This document shows, piece after piece, positions 1-7,036 of a stretch of DNA of 52,105 bases. The DNA comes from a virus: IMG/VR virus record IMGVR_UViG_3300047328_000103, positions 1-52,105 of that record; one strand, given 5' to 3'. The notes below the pieces were generated by a model. That model did not search any database. It was not told the origin of the DNA and was given only the letters and a program-made list of their open reading frames with translations. The position numbers and the translations under genes were made by a program. The number at the start of each line of letters is the position of its first letter. Position 1 is the stretch's first letter.

Positions 1-476
1 ATGTCCGTGGACGTTCAGGAAATTCTCGTCTCTGAGAACAAGGCCCCCACTTCTTGCTTAAGTGACTATCCGCGGTACTCGCTGGTCAGTCTGCTCGCGC
101 GAATTCCGCGATCGCTTGAGCTCGCAGTCGTTCATGTCCCTATTCCCGGCAACAACGCGCACGCCGAGGTACAAGGGCACAAAAGCGGCGCCAAGGCGAG
201 GGCCCTTCAAAAGGCTGCCATCTGGGTCCACCAGGCTAGCTAGGTGGCCTGCTTTAGTACGTCCACTGCCCCGAACCCCGTTCGGGGGGGCGTGTAACGT
301 TTTTGCCTCTGAACCACCCCGTCCTCCGACGGCGCGGTGCCGAGCGACTATTGCCCTTGAAGTGACAACCGCTTCTTCCCATCTGCGCATTCGGCCATGT
401 GTCCGGCCGGCGTACCCCTCAGGCCGCCGGACCGATTCGTTAGCAGCCATCGGCCGGCCAATTCTATGGATGGCAA
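1..476. other. Left-end region without a supportable gene
   Basis: No convincing gene is seen. Open frames on both strands overlap each other, lack ribosome-binding sites and have arginine/serine-rich compositions typical of chance frames in GC-rich DNA. The stretch is less GC-rich than the prophage and holds one variant copy of the dispersed palindrome (269-287). Because it lies beyond the integrase end it should contain or adjoin the left attachment site, but no direct repeat shared with the right end (51265-51766) was found by eye. Confidence 0.5.
269..287. repeat. Dispersed palindrome, variant copy
   Basis: CCCCGAAC-CCC-GTTCGGGG, 8-bp perfect arms around a CCC centre in place of the usual GCC/GGC. 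It is intergenic. Same family as the 13 exact copies elsewhere in the window. Confidence 0.7.
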
Positions 477-788
477 ATGAAGCATTTTCTGACTCGAGTC
501 GAACTCTACGGATCCCCCTCCGGCGCGGACTACACCAATCTCCACAACGAGATGACTGCCCGGAATTTCCGGAAGACCGTCGTCGGCGACAATGGCAAGA
601 CCTACCAGCTTCCGAGCGCCGAATACGCATCTCATTCCACCACGCTGGACGTGGACGGCGTCAGGGACCTCGCGATCGCGGCCTGCCGCGCCGTTGGGTA
701 CGTTCCGTGGCCGGGTACGACCGGCAGCAAGGACTGTGCCGTGTTGACGGCCGACTGGAACCGTCTCAGCTGGAATGGCCTGAAATAG
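477..788 (+). CDS. GhoS/DUF2622-like small protein
   Basis: A 103-residue protein beginning MKHFLTRVELYG. The layout (beta-strand FLTRVELYG, then YTNLHNEM, then GKTYQLPSAEY, then a helix ending in AIAACRAVGY) resembles the GhoS/DUF2622 family of small ferredoxin-like proteins. In E. coli GhoS is the endoribonuclease antitoxin that cleaves ghoT mRNA. No GhoT-like toxin is next to it, so an antitoxin role is not shown. It converges on the integrase: its TAG (786-788) directly abuts the integrase stop (789-791 on the other strand). The start is the first ATG in frame; the ribosome-binding site is weak. Family assignment is from remembered motif order only. Confidence 0.6.
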   Translation: MKHFLTRVELYGSPSGADYTNLHNEMTARNFRKTVVGDNGKTYQLPSAEYASHSTTLDVDGVRDLAIAACRAVGYVPWPGTTGSKDCAVLTADWNRLSWNGLK

Positions 789-2051
789 CTACTTCACGAT
801 CTTGAGTTTCCGCGGCGCCGGCCGCTGCGCCATGGCCTGGCTGACGGCGTCGCGCACCTCGCTCGACGCGAGCTTGATGTAGAGCGCCGTGGTCGCCGGA
901 TCTTGGTGGCGCGCGGCGTCCTGGGCGGCCGAGGGCTGGACCTTGGCGACCTCCGTGATGAAGCGCGCGCGCACGTCGTGGAACCGATGCGGGTTCTCGA
1001 CGCCGGCGCGCTCGGCGGCGCGCTTCCACGAGCTGCGGACGCTCTTCAGCGGCACCCAGCACTCGCGCGGCACGTCCCGGCCGAGCATGAAGGCGCGGAA
1101 GTACTTCTTGCCCGGCCAGGCGACCAGGGTGCGCGTGCCGCGGGCGCGCGCCTGCGCCTCGAGCTCGAGCAGCAGCTCCGAGCCCGCCTCGCCGCCGAAG
1201 GCGAGCTCTTCGTTGCCGCTCTTGGTTTCGTTCGGGCGGAATCGCAGCCCGACCAGCTCGTTGTTCGTCGTCCGGTCGACATGCTGCAGGCCGACCCAGA
1301 ACGCCTCGCCCTGGCGCAGGCCGAACAGCCGGCTGAGCTCGGCCGCCTCTCGCGTCCATTGCGGCGCCTCGGCCTGCCGCGCCGCGAGCTCCTCGTCGCC
1401 GATCGGCCGCGGGATGCGCTTCGGCACCGGCAGCAGCTTGATCTCCGGCTCGGCATCCAGGACGAACTCGCGCGTCACCGGATCGCGGGTCTTGGTGGCG
1501 ATCGTGAACAGCGCCTTCAGCGCCACCAGGTGCTTGTTGACCTGGCGCGGCGCCAGCTTCCGGCCGCTGTCCTTCCAGAATCGCGCGGCGTTCGGCGCGT
1601 CCCGCTTGCGCTTCGGGCCGCCGGTCCAGATCTGGATCGTCCGCGTCGTGAGGTGCCGGCGATACGCCTGGTTGTCCTCGTCGGTCACGTCGACGAAGGC
1701 CTTGTGGCCGCCGGCATAGTCGTGCCCGTCGGGATCGCGGAAGGCGCGGATCTCGCGGATGTAGGAGAGCTGGTTGTCGTAGTCGCTGGGCGCGTCGGTC
1801 TGCTTGCGCGCGAGGTAGAGGATCGCCGCCTGGTTGAGCGTGTAGGCGTCGCGCCGCAGGCCGCTCTTGGCCAGGCTCTGCGCCTGGCGCGCCGCCTGGC
1901 GCCGGTCCGCCTGGACGTCGAGCGCGGCCCGCTTGGTCGCCGCCGGCACGCCCTGGGCGTCGACGCAATCGCCCTGGTAGCGCTGCTTGCGTAAGAAGAA
2001 GGAGTAGACCCACGGCTTGCCGGGGCGGCGCTTATCCTGGAAGACGGTCAT
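789..2051 (-). CDS. int: Tyrosine recombinase (phage integrase)
   Basis: A 420-residue tyrosine recombinase that would integrate and excise the phage by site-specific recombination. All catalytic residues are visible in order: Arg246 (GLRQGE), a lysine near 277 (NETKSGNEE), His358-x-x-Arg361 (HDVRARF), His382 (RHQDPATT) and the nucleophile Tyr391 (ALYIK). The N-terminal half carries an Arm/SAM-like DNA-binding region. I chose ATG 2049-2051 (MTVFQDKRR); an in-frame start at 2078 would add nine residues but overlap the upstream gene. It is the last gene of the leftward early operon, directly after a small excisionase-like gene, the usual int/xis arrangement. The family call is secure; the attachment site is unknown. 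Confidence 0.95.
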   Translation of the reverse strand: MTVFQDKRRPGKPWVYSFFLRKQRYQGDCVDAQGVPAATKRAALDVQADRRQAARQAQSLAKSGLRRDAYTLNQAAILYLARKQTDAPSDYDNQLSYIREIRAFRDPDGHDYAGGHKAFVDVTDEDNQAYRRHLTTRTIQIWTGGPKRKRDAPNAARFWKDSGRKLAPRQVNKHLVALKALFTIATKTRDPVTREFVLDAEPEIKLLPVPKRIPRPIGDEELAARQAEAPQWTREAAELSRLFGLRQGEAFWVGLQHVDRTTNNELVGLRFRPNETKSGNEELAFGGEAGSELLLELEAQARARGTRTLVAWPGKKYFRAFMLGRDVPRECWVPLKSVRSSWKRAAERAGVENPHRFHDVRARFITEVAKVQPSAAQDAARHQDPATTALYIKLASSEVRDAVSQAMAQRPAPRKLKIVK

Positions 2052-2067
2052 GCGGCCTGAGCCTGCG

Positions 2068-2379
2068 TCAGGCGCCAAGCGCTTTCAAGGCGGCATCCGC
2101 CTCGAGGTCGGCCGCCTGGGCGCGCCGGCGGGGCGTCCGCTTCGGCGCCAGCGTCTCGGCCGTGCCGCCGATCGCGTGCCGCGCCTCCCAGGCCTCGATC
2201 GACCACAGCTTGACCCGAACGCCGTTCGGGCGATCGGTCTTGCCGATCCGGTGGCCGGCGAGCAGCGCCTTCGCCAGCAGCGCGCGCACCGTGGTCGGGT
2301 CGCAGCCCAGGCGCGCGGCCGCGTCCGCCACGGTCACCGAGCGCTCGTCGCGTATCTCTGTGGCGGCGCGCACGTTCAT
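2068..2379 (-). CDS. xis: Excisionase-like HTH protein
   Basis: A 103-residue basic protein with a winged-helix/MerR-type DNA-binding segment (VTVADAAARLGCDPTTVRALL, then a basic wing HRIGKT and VKLWSIEAW). It lies immediately upstream of the integrase on the same strand, which suggests a recombination directionality factor, or alternatively a regulator. One copy of the dispersed palindrome sits in the wing and encodes DRPNGVRVK. The tail is Arg/Ala-rich (APKRTPRRRAQ). The start at 2377-2379 was picked as the first ATG before the conserved-looking domain; the ribosome-binding site is poor, so the start may be wrong. Confidence 0.6.
   Translation of the reverse strand: MNVRAATEIRDERSVTVADAAARLGCDPTTVRALLAKALLAGHRIGKTDRPNGVRVKLWSIEAWEARHAIGGTAETLAPKRTPRRRAQAADLEADAALKALGA
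2214..2230. repeat. Dispersed palindrome copy
   Basis: CCCGAAC-GCC-GTTCGGG, 7-bp perfect arms, inside the excisionase-like gene, read there as Pro-Asn-Gly-Val-Arg. Confidence 0.9.
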
Positions 2380-2409
2380 TTCGAGCAGATGATCCACTGG
2401 ACATTCGTT

Positions 2410-2432
2410 GCGCCCGACCGCATGTCGGGCGC
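2410..2432. promoter_or_regulatory. Inverted repeat between divergent genes
   Basis: GCGCCCGAC-CGCAT-GTCGGGCGC, perfect 9-bp arms with a 5-nt spacer, between the start of the excisionase-like gene (2379, leftward) and the start of the small gene at 2452. Could be an operator for either promoter or a 5'-UTR hairpin of the rightward transcript. Only the symmetry is seen; the function is inferred from position. Confidence 0.45.
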
Positions 2433-2451
2433 GACGCCCAGGAGAAAACGT

Positions 2452-2676
2452 ATGAACCGACCGATGCAAAGCCAACTCGTGCAGATCGTTGCCAACGGCG
2501 GCGGCCTCCGGATCAAGTCGGGAGGCATGACCGTCGAGCAGCTCGTGCAGCTCGCCGCCCATGCCAAGGGCCGCGCCTCGCTGACAATCGTCGTCGACGG
2601 CGCTCTGTTGCAGGAGCAGCTCGTCCAGATCGCGGCGAACGGCGGAGGAGCGGTCGTCTTCGACTTCGCCAGCTGA
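2452..2676 (+). CDS. Small three-repeat protein of unknown function
   Basis: A 74-residue protein made of three related units, each opening with a QLVQ[I/L]-type helix: QLVQIVANGGG near residue 7, QLVQLAAHAKG near 30 and QLVQIAANGGG near 56. The units alternate with short hydrophobic strands (LTIVVDG, AVVFDF), giving a helix/strand repeat. A clear AGGAG ribosome-binding site (2440-2444) supports the start. It is the only rightward gene inside the leftward operon, so it needs its own promoter, presumably near the inverted repeat at 2410-2432. I do not recognise the family. The composition and the good start signal favour a real gene. Confidence 0.65.
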   Translation: MNRPMQSQLVQIVANGGGLRIKSGGMTVEQLVQLAAHAKGRASLTIVVDGALLQEQLVQIAANGGGAVVFDFAS

Positions 2677-2686
2677 CCGCGTTCGC

Positions 2687-2950
2687 TCATGCGCGCGCCG
2701 GCGCCGGTGGATAGGACTCACCGGCCTCCCGAAGCCGCTGGCCGAAGATCTCGAGCTCGGTGTCGATCTCGCCCACGAAAGTCGCGAAGGCGCCAAGGTC
2801 GCCGGCGCGAACGTACTGTTCGGTGAAAAAGCAGAGCACGCCGGCGACGAAGGCGCCATAGAGCGCGACGCGATTCTCCTCGGTGATGTCCGGGTCGACG
2901 ACCTTGCGCTCGAAGTCGAGGAACATCCTCTCGATATGGTTGGTCGTCAT
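2687..2950 (-). CDS. Hypothetical phage protein
   Basis: An 87-residue protein (MTTNHIERMFLDFERKV). It looks largely helical, with a hydrophobic central helix (VALYGAFVAGVLCFF) and an acidic second half (VGEIDTELEIFG). Its ATG overlaps the TGA of the exonuclease gene (ATGA), so translation is probably coupled. I do not recognise it. Its start codon lies inside the downstream copy of the direct repeat that bounds the exonuclease gene. Confidence 0.65.
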   Translation of the reverse strand: MTTNHIERMFLDFERKVVDPDITEENRVALYGAFVAGVLCFFTEQYVRAGDLGAFATFVGEIDTELEIFGQRLREAGESYPPAPARA

Positions 2951-2977
2951 GTCAGCCCTTCTCCTTCGCCAGCCATT
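2946..2977. repeat. Direct repeat, copy A (end of exonuclease gene)
   Basis: 32 nt matching 3584-3616 except for one G/A change and one missing C. It spans the last codons and stop of the exonuclease gene and the start codon of the next gene. The missing base changes the reading frame, so this copy encodes MAGEGEGLT while the other encodes WLAKEKGLI. Confidence 0.85.
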
Positions 2978-3588
2978 GAGAAGCGGCCTTCATCGTCCTG
3001 TCTCGTGTGCGCCGTTGGCAGCTTGGCAAAGGCGCGAATGACGGCCTCGGCCTGCGCCTTGGCATCGTCGAGCGCATTGTGATGCACGCCTTTGGCGCGA
3101 TCCGGCCGCTCTCCCGTCACGGCAAAAAGGGTGCGCGTGCAACGCGCGTCCCAGTATTTCCACGGCACGGCGACATGGGCCGCGCGGAACGCACACGACA
3201 ACAACGGCTCGTCGAAGTTCGCGCCGTGTCCCCAGATGAACGTGCCGCCCTGCCGACGAAACCAGGTAGCGAACCAGCCGAGCACCGTGGCAAGCGGTTC
3301 CGCATCCGCACGGGTCAACTCGGCGCGTGCGGCGTCGGATTGCCGGAGCCACCACAGGAGCGTGTCCGGCTCGATCGTGAGGCCGGCGCGCTGGCACGAA
3401 GCGAGATCGATGACGCGATAGAATTCCTCGCCCAGCCTTCCGGCCACCGGATCGAAAGCCACCGCTCCGATGCTGACGATCGCGCTCCCGGGCACGGCGC
3501 CCATCGTCTCCAGGTCGACCATGATGTGCGGATGCGGTGCTGGCCGCGGGCTGGCCGAGATCGAAAGATTATCCATGCCGGGAGTCAT
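2947..3588 (-). CDS. DEDD-type 3'-5' exonuclease
   Basis: A 213-residue DnaQ-superfamily exonuclease, closest in style to the Rv2179c/DexA-like 3'-5' exo(ribo)nucleases. Exo I is MVDLETMG near residue 24 followed by AIVSIGAVAFDP, Exo II lies in IWGHGANFDEPLL and Exo III is HNALDDAKAQAEA, giving the acidic metal-binding set. It would trim nucleic acid 3' ends during phage DNA or RNA metabolism. The start (ATG 3586-3588) overlaps the upstream TGA as ATGA. The last ten residues come from a duplicated, frame-shifted copy of the neighbour's 3' end, suggesting that the gene was inserted as a cassette. Family assignment is firm; the natural substrate is unknown. Confidence 0.85.
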   Translation of the reverse strand: MTPGMDNLSISASPRPAPHPHIMVDLETMGAVPGSAIVSIGAVAFDPVAGRLGEEFYRVIDLASCQRAGLTIEPDTLLWWLRQSDAARAELTRADAEPLATVLGWFATWFRRQGGTFIWGHGANFDEPLLSCAFRAAHVAVPWKYWDARCTRTLFAVTGERPDRAKGVHHNALDDAKAQAEAVIRAFAKLPTAHTRQDDEGRFSMAGEGEGLT

Positions 3589-3616
3589 ATCAGCCCCTTC
3601 TCCTTCGCCAGCCATT
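3584..3616. repeat. Direct repeat, copy B (end of upstream gene)
   Basis: 33-nt partner of 2946-2977, covering the end of the gene at 3585-3809 and the start codon of the exonuclease gene. The two copies bracket exactly the exonuclease coding region. Confidence 0.85.
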
Positions 3617-3809
3617 CCGGCACCACGAGGGTGCTGGTCCGGCCGTCGGTGTCGGGCACGAGTTCGCCCTGGGACTTCGGGATCCACGCCTCGCGGGCGC
3701 CGTCGAAGACCAGCCACGCGCCGCTCGTCTCGCGCCGCAGCTCGACGCTGAGCGTCACCCGGCCGCTGTCCTCGCTTTCGTCGTCGTCGGGATACTCGAA
3801 GGTGCGCAT
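3585..3809 (-). CDS. Hypothetical phage protein
   Basis: A 74-residue acidic protein starting MRTFEYPDDDESEDSG, followed by alternating strands (VTLSVELRRE, AWLVFDGAREAWIP, TSTLVVPEWLA), probably a small beta-barrel or sheet. In the leftward operon it is joined to the exonuclease by an ATGA overlap. The start ATG 3807-3809 precedes the acidic segment; an earlier in-frame start would add a low-complexity arginine-rich leader that overlaps the next gene. No function recognised. Confidence 0.65.
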   Translation of the reverse strand: MRTFEYPDDDESEDSGRVTLSVELRRETSGAWLVFDGAREAWIPKSQGELVPDTDGRTSTLVVPEWLAKEKGLI

Positions 3810-3817
3810 GTCAGGCC

Positions 3818-4060
3818 TCAGTCGATGAAGAAGCGGAGATCGAAGGCACGTGGGCCGGTCATCGGCTCGTGCTGCGCCTCGCGGAGTTCCTGCTCGAAGG
3901 CGCTGTTGTCGTCGGCCTTGTGCACGGCGATGCGGGGGACCAGGACCTGGCACTCGACGCCGCCCTCGGTCACGCCTTTCCAGACGCGGGCCTGCAGCCG
4001 GCCGCCGTTCCCGGTCTCGATCGCGACCATCTGTGTCGTGCTTTCCATCGTGATCTTCAT
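3818..4060 (-). CDS. Hypothetical phage protein next to the sliding clamp
   Basis: An 80-residue protein (MKITMESTTQMVAIETG) with a beta-rich centre (ARVWKGVTEGGVECQVLVPRIAV) and an acidic C-terminal half (DDNSAFEQELREAQHE). A strong ribosome-binding site (AAGGAAGGAATT just upstream of the ATG) fixes the start. It follows dnaN in the leftward operon across a 59-bp gap. Such small beta proteins are common in phage early operons; no function recognised. Confidence 0.7.
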   Translation of the reverse strand: MKITMESTTQMVAIETGNGGRLQARVWKGVTEGGVECQVLVPRIAVHKADDNSAFEQELREAQHEPMTGPRAFDLRFFID

Positions 4061-4119
4061 TGGCAATTCCTTCCTTGTCCGTTCTGAATCGGGTGTGAGT
4101 GCTCGGCTCCGCCGATCGC

Positions 4120-5229
4120 TCACACCCTCATGGCCATGATGATCTGCAGGCGGCCGGCGTCGGCGGGATCGGTGAAGGCGATCGGCGCGCCGGCGTCGGC
4201 GTAGCGCACCTTCACCGTCGTTCCGGCGAGCGCGCCGAGCGCGGCGGCGACATAGCGCGCGTTCATGCCGACCGGGATCTTGGTCGAGGTCTTGGCGTCG
4301 ATCGCGTCGGCGGTCTCGCCGTGATCGGCCGAGCCGGCGCTGAGCTCTAGCGCGGTGCCGTCTGGACTGAACTTCACCGGCCGCGAGCGGTTCTTGCTGC
4401 CGTCGTCGAAGATGCCGACCCGCTTCACGGCGCGCAGCAGATCCTCGCGCGGCGCGTCGAAGCCCTCCGCTATCGAGGCCGCCGGGATCACGCGCTCGTA
4501 GTCGGGGAAGGTGCCGTCGACCAGCCGGGTCGAGAGAACGACGTCGCCGGCGCGCGCCTTGAGCAGTGTCGCGGCGATCTCGAGATCGAGCGTGCCGGCC
4601 TCGGCGGCCAGGAGCGTCAGCTCCTCGACGATGCCGCGCGGCACGATCGCGCCGGGGAAGTCCGGCAGGTCGGCCTCGACGGCCAGCACGGTGCGCGCCA
4701 GCGTGTGGCCGTTGGTCGCCACGGCGACGAGCTCGCGCGGGCCGCGGCGGTGCAGGTAGATGCCGTTGAGATAGAACCGCGTCTCCTCGTCGCTCTGCGC
4801 GTGCGCCACCGAGCGCAGCAGCTCCGCGAAGGCCTTGCCCTCGATCGACACGAGCTGCGGGTCCTGGATCGCGGTGAAGGTCGGGAAATCCGCCTCCGGC
4901 AGCACGTGCAGCGCGATGCGGGCGCGGCCGCCGCGCACGGTGAGCTTGCGCTCGGCCAGCGCGGCCTCGACCTGGGCGCCGTCGGGCAGGCTCTGCACGA
5001 ACTGCGTCAGCAGCCGCACGTCGACCGTGGTCGCGCCGGGCTTGTCGACCCCAGCCTCGACCTCGATCACGACCTCGCGGTCCATGTCGGTCGCCGTCAT
5101 CGACAGATGGCCCTTGCGCGCCGCCAGCAGGACGTTGCCCAGGATGGGAACCGTGGTGCGCCGCGCGGCGATGCGCGCGGCGCGCTGCAGGGCCGCCAGC
5201 AGGACGGAGCGTTCGGCGACGAATTTCAT
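4120..5229 (-). CDS. dnaN: DNA polymerase III beta subunit (sliding clamp)
   Basis: A complete 369-residue beta clamp, the usual family length, with three successive clamp domains. It begins MKFVAERSVLLAALQRAARI, continues TTVPILGNVLLAA, LSMTATDMDREV and FPTFTAIQDPQLVSIEGK, and the third domain has KNRSRPVKFSPDG and ends ADAGRLQIIMAMRV. The dimeric ring tethers DNA polymerase to the template. A clamp gene on a temperate phage is unusual. No polymerase gene is visible here, so it probably binds the host replicase or reroutes host clamp clients. The stop of the upstream gene overlaps its ATG (ATGA) and there is a GGAG ribosome-binding site. It looks intact, with no frameshift. Confidence 0.93.
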   Translation of the reverse strand: MKFVAERSVLLAALQRAARIAARRTTVPILGNVLLAARKGHLSMTATDMDREVVIEVEAGVDKPGATTVDVRLLTQFVQSLPDGAQVEAALAERKLTVRGGRARIALHVLPEADFPTFTAIQDPQLVSIEGKAFAELLRSVAHAQSDEETRFYLNGIYLHRRGPRELVAVATNGHTLARTVLAVEADLPDFPGAIVPRGIVEELTLLAAEAGTLDLEIAATLLKARAGDVVLSTRLVDGTFPDYERVIPAASIAEGFDAPREDLLRAVKRVGIFDDGSKNRSRPVKFSPDGTALELSAGSADHGETADAIDAKTSTKIPVGMNARYVAAALGALAGTTVKVRYADAGAPIAFTDPADAGRLQIIMAMRV

Positions 5230-5568
5230 GGCAGGATCTCCGGAGGGACATTGAGGCGGGCGCGCATGTCGTCTTTCGACAGCGGCCGGCGGTAGGGCTC
5301 GACCAGGCAGAGCGCGTGCTCGAAGCGGCCGACCGCGACATGAAGGGCCGCCTCGCGGTGGACCCAGCCGGTGAGCTCGTGATCGACGAACAGGAGGCTC
5401 TCGTTGTCGTCCTCGTCGTCGGGAGTACAGAGGCCGTCATCGGCGGCCCAGGCGTCGAGCAGCCGCGCGCTGTCGGCGGCGTCGTGCCGACGTAGCGCGC
5501 TCAGCAGATCGTCGAGCAGTGCCTCGTCGATATGGAGGTACGCCGGATCGTGCAGGGGGGGGGCTCAC
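5226..5568 (-). pseudogene. Hypothetical gene out of frame with its start (homopolymer tract)
   Basis: Read from about 5554 down to the TGA at 5226-5228 there is a well-formed protein of about 110 residues (HDPAYLHIDEALLDDLLSAL, later SLLFVDHELTGWVHREAALHV, ending NVPPEILP). Its stop overlaps the dnaN ATG as ATGA, as real neighbours in this operon do. No ATG, GTG or TTG begins this frame. The expected GTG at 5566-5568 overlaps the upstream TGA (GTGA) but is one base out of frame. Removing one base from the nine-base G run at 5555-5563 (C run on the coding strand) would restore MSPPLHDPAY. This is a frameshift, a phase-variable tract or a sequencing error; a CTG start is a weaker alternative. 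Confidence 0.65.
5555..5563. repeat. Nine-base homopolymer tract (contingency-locus candidate)
   Basis: Nine consecutive G on the plus strand, just after the expected GTG start of a leftward gene. With eight the gene would be in frame; with nine it is closed. Slippage at such tracts is a standard phase-variation mechanism. Confidence 0.7.
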
Positions 5569-5822
5569 GCGTCGATCTCCACACGCGCGGCACGCCTCGC
5601 CCGCGTGAAATACCGCTCGATCTCGGCCGCCGTGAAATCCTGCAGGTCGCGCTCGGTGACGCAGCCGAACATGGTCAAGCGCTGCTCGATCGTGACGGTC
5701 AGGCGCTTCAGGGTGCGCGCCTCGCGATCGCGGGCGGCCGCGGCGCGCTCCTTCCGGGTGAGCGGCGCGGGTCGGTAACCGGCCAAAAAAACGTCGGCCG
5801 CGCGGGCATCGATGGCGCTCAT
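5565..5822 (-). CDS. Hypothetical helical protein
   Basis: An 85-residue basic, helical protein ([58 protein letters not shown]). The highly charged central helix could be coiled-coil or nucleic-acid binding. It is coupled to the upstream gene by ATGA at 5819-5822 and ends in GCGTGAGCC, where a GTG for the next gene would overlap its stop. No family recognised. Confidence 0.6.
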   Translation of the reverse strand: MSAIDARAADVFLAGYRPAPLTRKERAAAARDREARTLKRLTVTIEQRLTMFGCVTERDLQDFTAAEIERYFTRARRAARVEIDA

Positions 5823-6160
5823 GGACGTGCGTCCTCGATCTCGAGAGCCAGCTGGTCGCCGGCCGCCCGCCGCGCCTGGCGCGCGATCGTGAAGGGCAGC
5901 GTCGGCGCGCCGCTGCCCGTGCCGGAGACCGCCAGGAACCAGGCCAGCGCGGCGGGATGGGCAAAGCGCGCCAGCGGCTGGCCAAGCTCGTCGTAGGCCA
6001 CAAGCGGAAGTGCGTCGCCGGCTTCGACGGACAGGAAGGCCGGCGCGCGCGGCGGCGTCGGAAAGGCCGACGAACGATCCGGGTGATCGACCGAGGTCAA
6101 CCGTTCGAGGCGCGAGCGGGCCGCAGGCCCGCGAGCGCCGGGGCTCAGCATGTCGAACAT
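5819..6160 (-). CDS. Hypothetical phage protein
   Basis: A 113-residue protein: a flexible basic N-terminus ([20 protein letters not shown]), a proline-rich linker, then a more ordered part ([28 protein letters not shown]) and an acidic end ([10 protein letters not shown]). The start ATG 6158-6160 lies two bases beyond the stop of the repeat-containing gene. No family recognised. Confidence 0.55.
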   Translation of the reverse strand: MFDMLSPGARGPAARSRLERLTSVDHPDRSSAFPTPPRAPAFLSVEAGDALPLVAYDELGQPLARFAHPAALAWFLAVSGTGSGAPTLPFTIARQARRAAGDQLALEIEDARP

Positions 6161-6162
6161 GG

Positions 6163-6999
6163 CTAATCCCGTATCTCGAGGAGCGCGTCCAGCAGCGCCA
6201 GCAGCTCGCGCTTCACCGTGGCTTTCAGTTCGGCGAGGGCGAGGTCGAGGGCGAGGGCGAGGTCGAGGGCGAGGTCGAGGGCGAGGGCGAGGTCGAGGGC
6301 GAGGGCGAGGTCGAGGTCGAGGTCGAGGGCGAGGGCGAGGTCGAGGGCGAGGTCGAGGGCGAGGGCGAGGTCGAGGTCGAGGTCGAGGGCGAGGTCGAGG
6401 TCGAGGGCGAGGTCGAGGGCGAGGTCGAGGTCGAGGGCGAGGTCGAGGGCGAGGTCGAGGTCGAGGGCGAGGTCGAGGGCGAGGTCGAGGTCGAGGGCGC
6501 GGGCTTCCTGCACCGTGGCTCGCGCCGCTTGCGCGGCGCTCGCCACTGTCTCGTGACTGTCCTCACGGGTCAGCGCCCGCATCGTAGCGGCGTGTGCGGC
6601 CAGCCGTTCCTTGAACGCGGCGAGTTCCGGAACGGCGGCCAGCACGTCGATCGCGATCGGCAGGAGGATCGCGACCATGCGATAGAGCAGCTCGCGGCAG
6701 CGCTTCATCTCCACCTCGTCGGACGCCGTCGAGCCGACGATCTTCGGCAGGCGGTCGCGCAGCGCGTCGCGCATCGCCTGGTCGAACGTGTCGTTCATCC
6801 GCATGGTGAGCGTGCGGATCAGCGGCGAGACGCAGGCCGGCTGGTCCGAATGCGGCTCGCCGGCGAGCCAGGCGGCCGCTTCGTTGACGCAGAGGCCCTC
6901 GCCGCGCTCGTCGTGCGAGCCGACGGTCAGGGCGAGCCGGTCGATCAGCTCGGCGGGAAGCTGGGGCAGCGTGAAGTCGATGATGGTGTCGTCGGTCAT
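6163..6999 (-). CDS. Protein with a long Leu-Asp/Leu-Ala dipeptide repeat
   Basis: A 278-residue protein. The first 155 residues look like an ordinary phage protein ([20 protein letters not shown]; a helix with [14 protein letters not shown]; a hydrophobic helix [20 protein letters not shown]). Then comes an uninterrupted run of about 88 residues of alternating Leu with Asp or Ala, encoded by the hexamer repeat at 6235-6498, and a short helical end ([20 protein letters not shown]). The start has a GGAGAGAG ribosome-binding site. The reading frame stays open through the repeat on this strand, and the flanking parts have normal composition, so this frame is the likely real one. Function unknown. 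Hexamer gain or loss would change length without a frameshift. Confidence 0.7.
   Translation of the reverse strand: MTDDTIIDFTLPQLPAELIDRLALTVGSHDERGEGLCVNEAAAWLAGEPHSDQPACVSPLIRTLTMRMNDTFDQAMRDALRDRLPKIVGSTASDEVEMKRCRELLYRMVAILLPIAIDVLAAVPELAAFKERLAAHAATMRALTREDSHETVASAAQAARATVQEARALDLDLALDLALDLDLALDLALDLDLALDLALDLDLALDLDLDLALALDLALDLALALDLDLDLALALDLALALDLALDLALALDLALAELKATVKRELLALLDALLEIRD
6235..6498. repeat. Hexanucleotide tandem repeat, 44 units
   Basis: 44 consecutive hexamers, each either GAGGTC or GAGGGC on the plus strand (GACCTC/GCCCTC, Asp-Leu/Ala-Leu on the coding strand). A higher-order period is visible: three perfect 30-bp copies at 6391-6480 followed by a partial copy, and a 60-bp similarity between 6301-6360 and 6361-6420. 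Confidence 0.95.
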
Positions 7000-7036
7000 G
7001 TCTCTCTCCGGTGTTGAAGGTCGATGAAAGATGAAG

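Noticed and set aside
62-805. Long plus-strand open frame at the left end (and its minus-strand partner 58-630)
   Set aside because: Arg/Ser-rich composition, overlaps the better-supported small gene at 477-788, no ribosome-binding site.
6235-6498. CRISPR array
   Set aside because: Tandem hexamers without unique spacers and within a gene; not CRISPR.
6010-7017. Plus-strand open frames with Glu-Val/Gly or Arg-Gly runs over the hexamer repeat
   Set aside because: Created by the repeat having no stop codon in several frames; the minus-strand frame has normal flanks and a good start.
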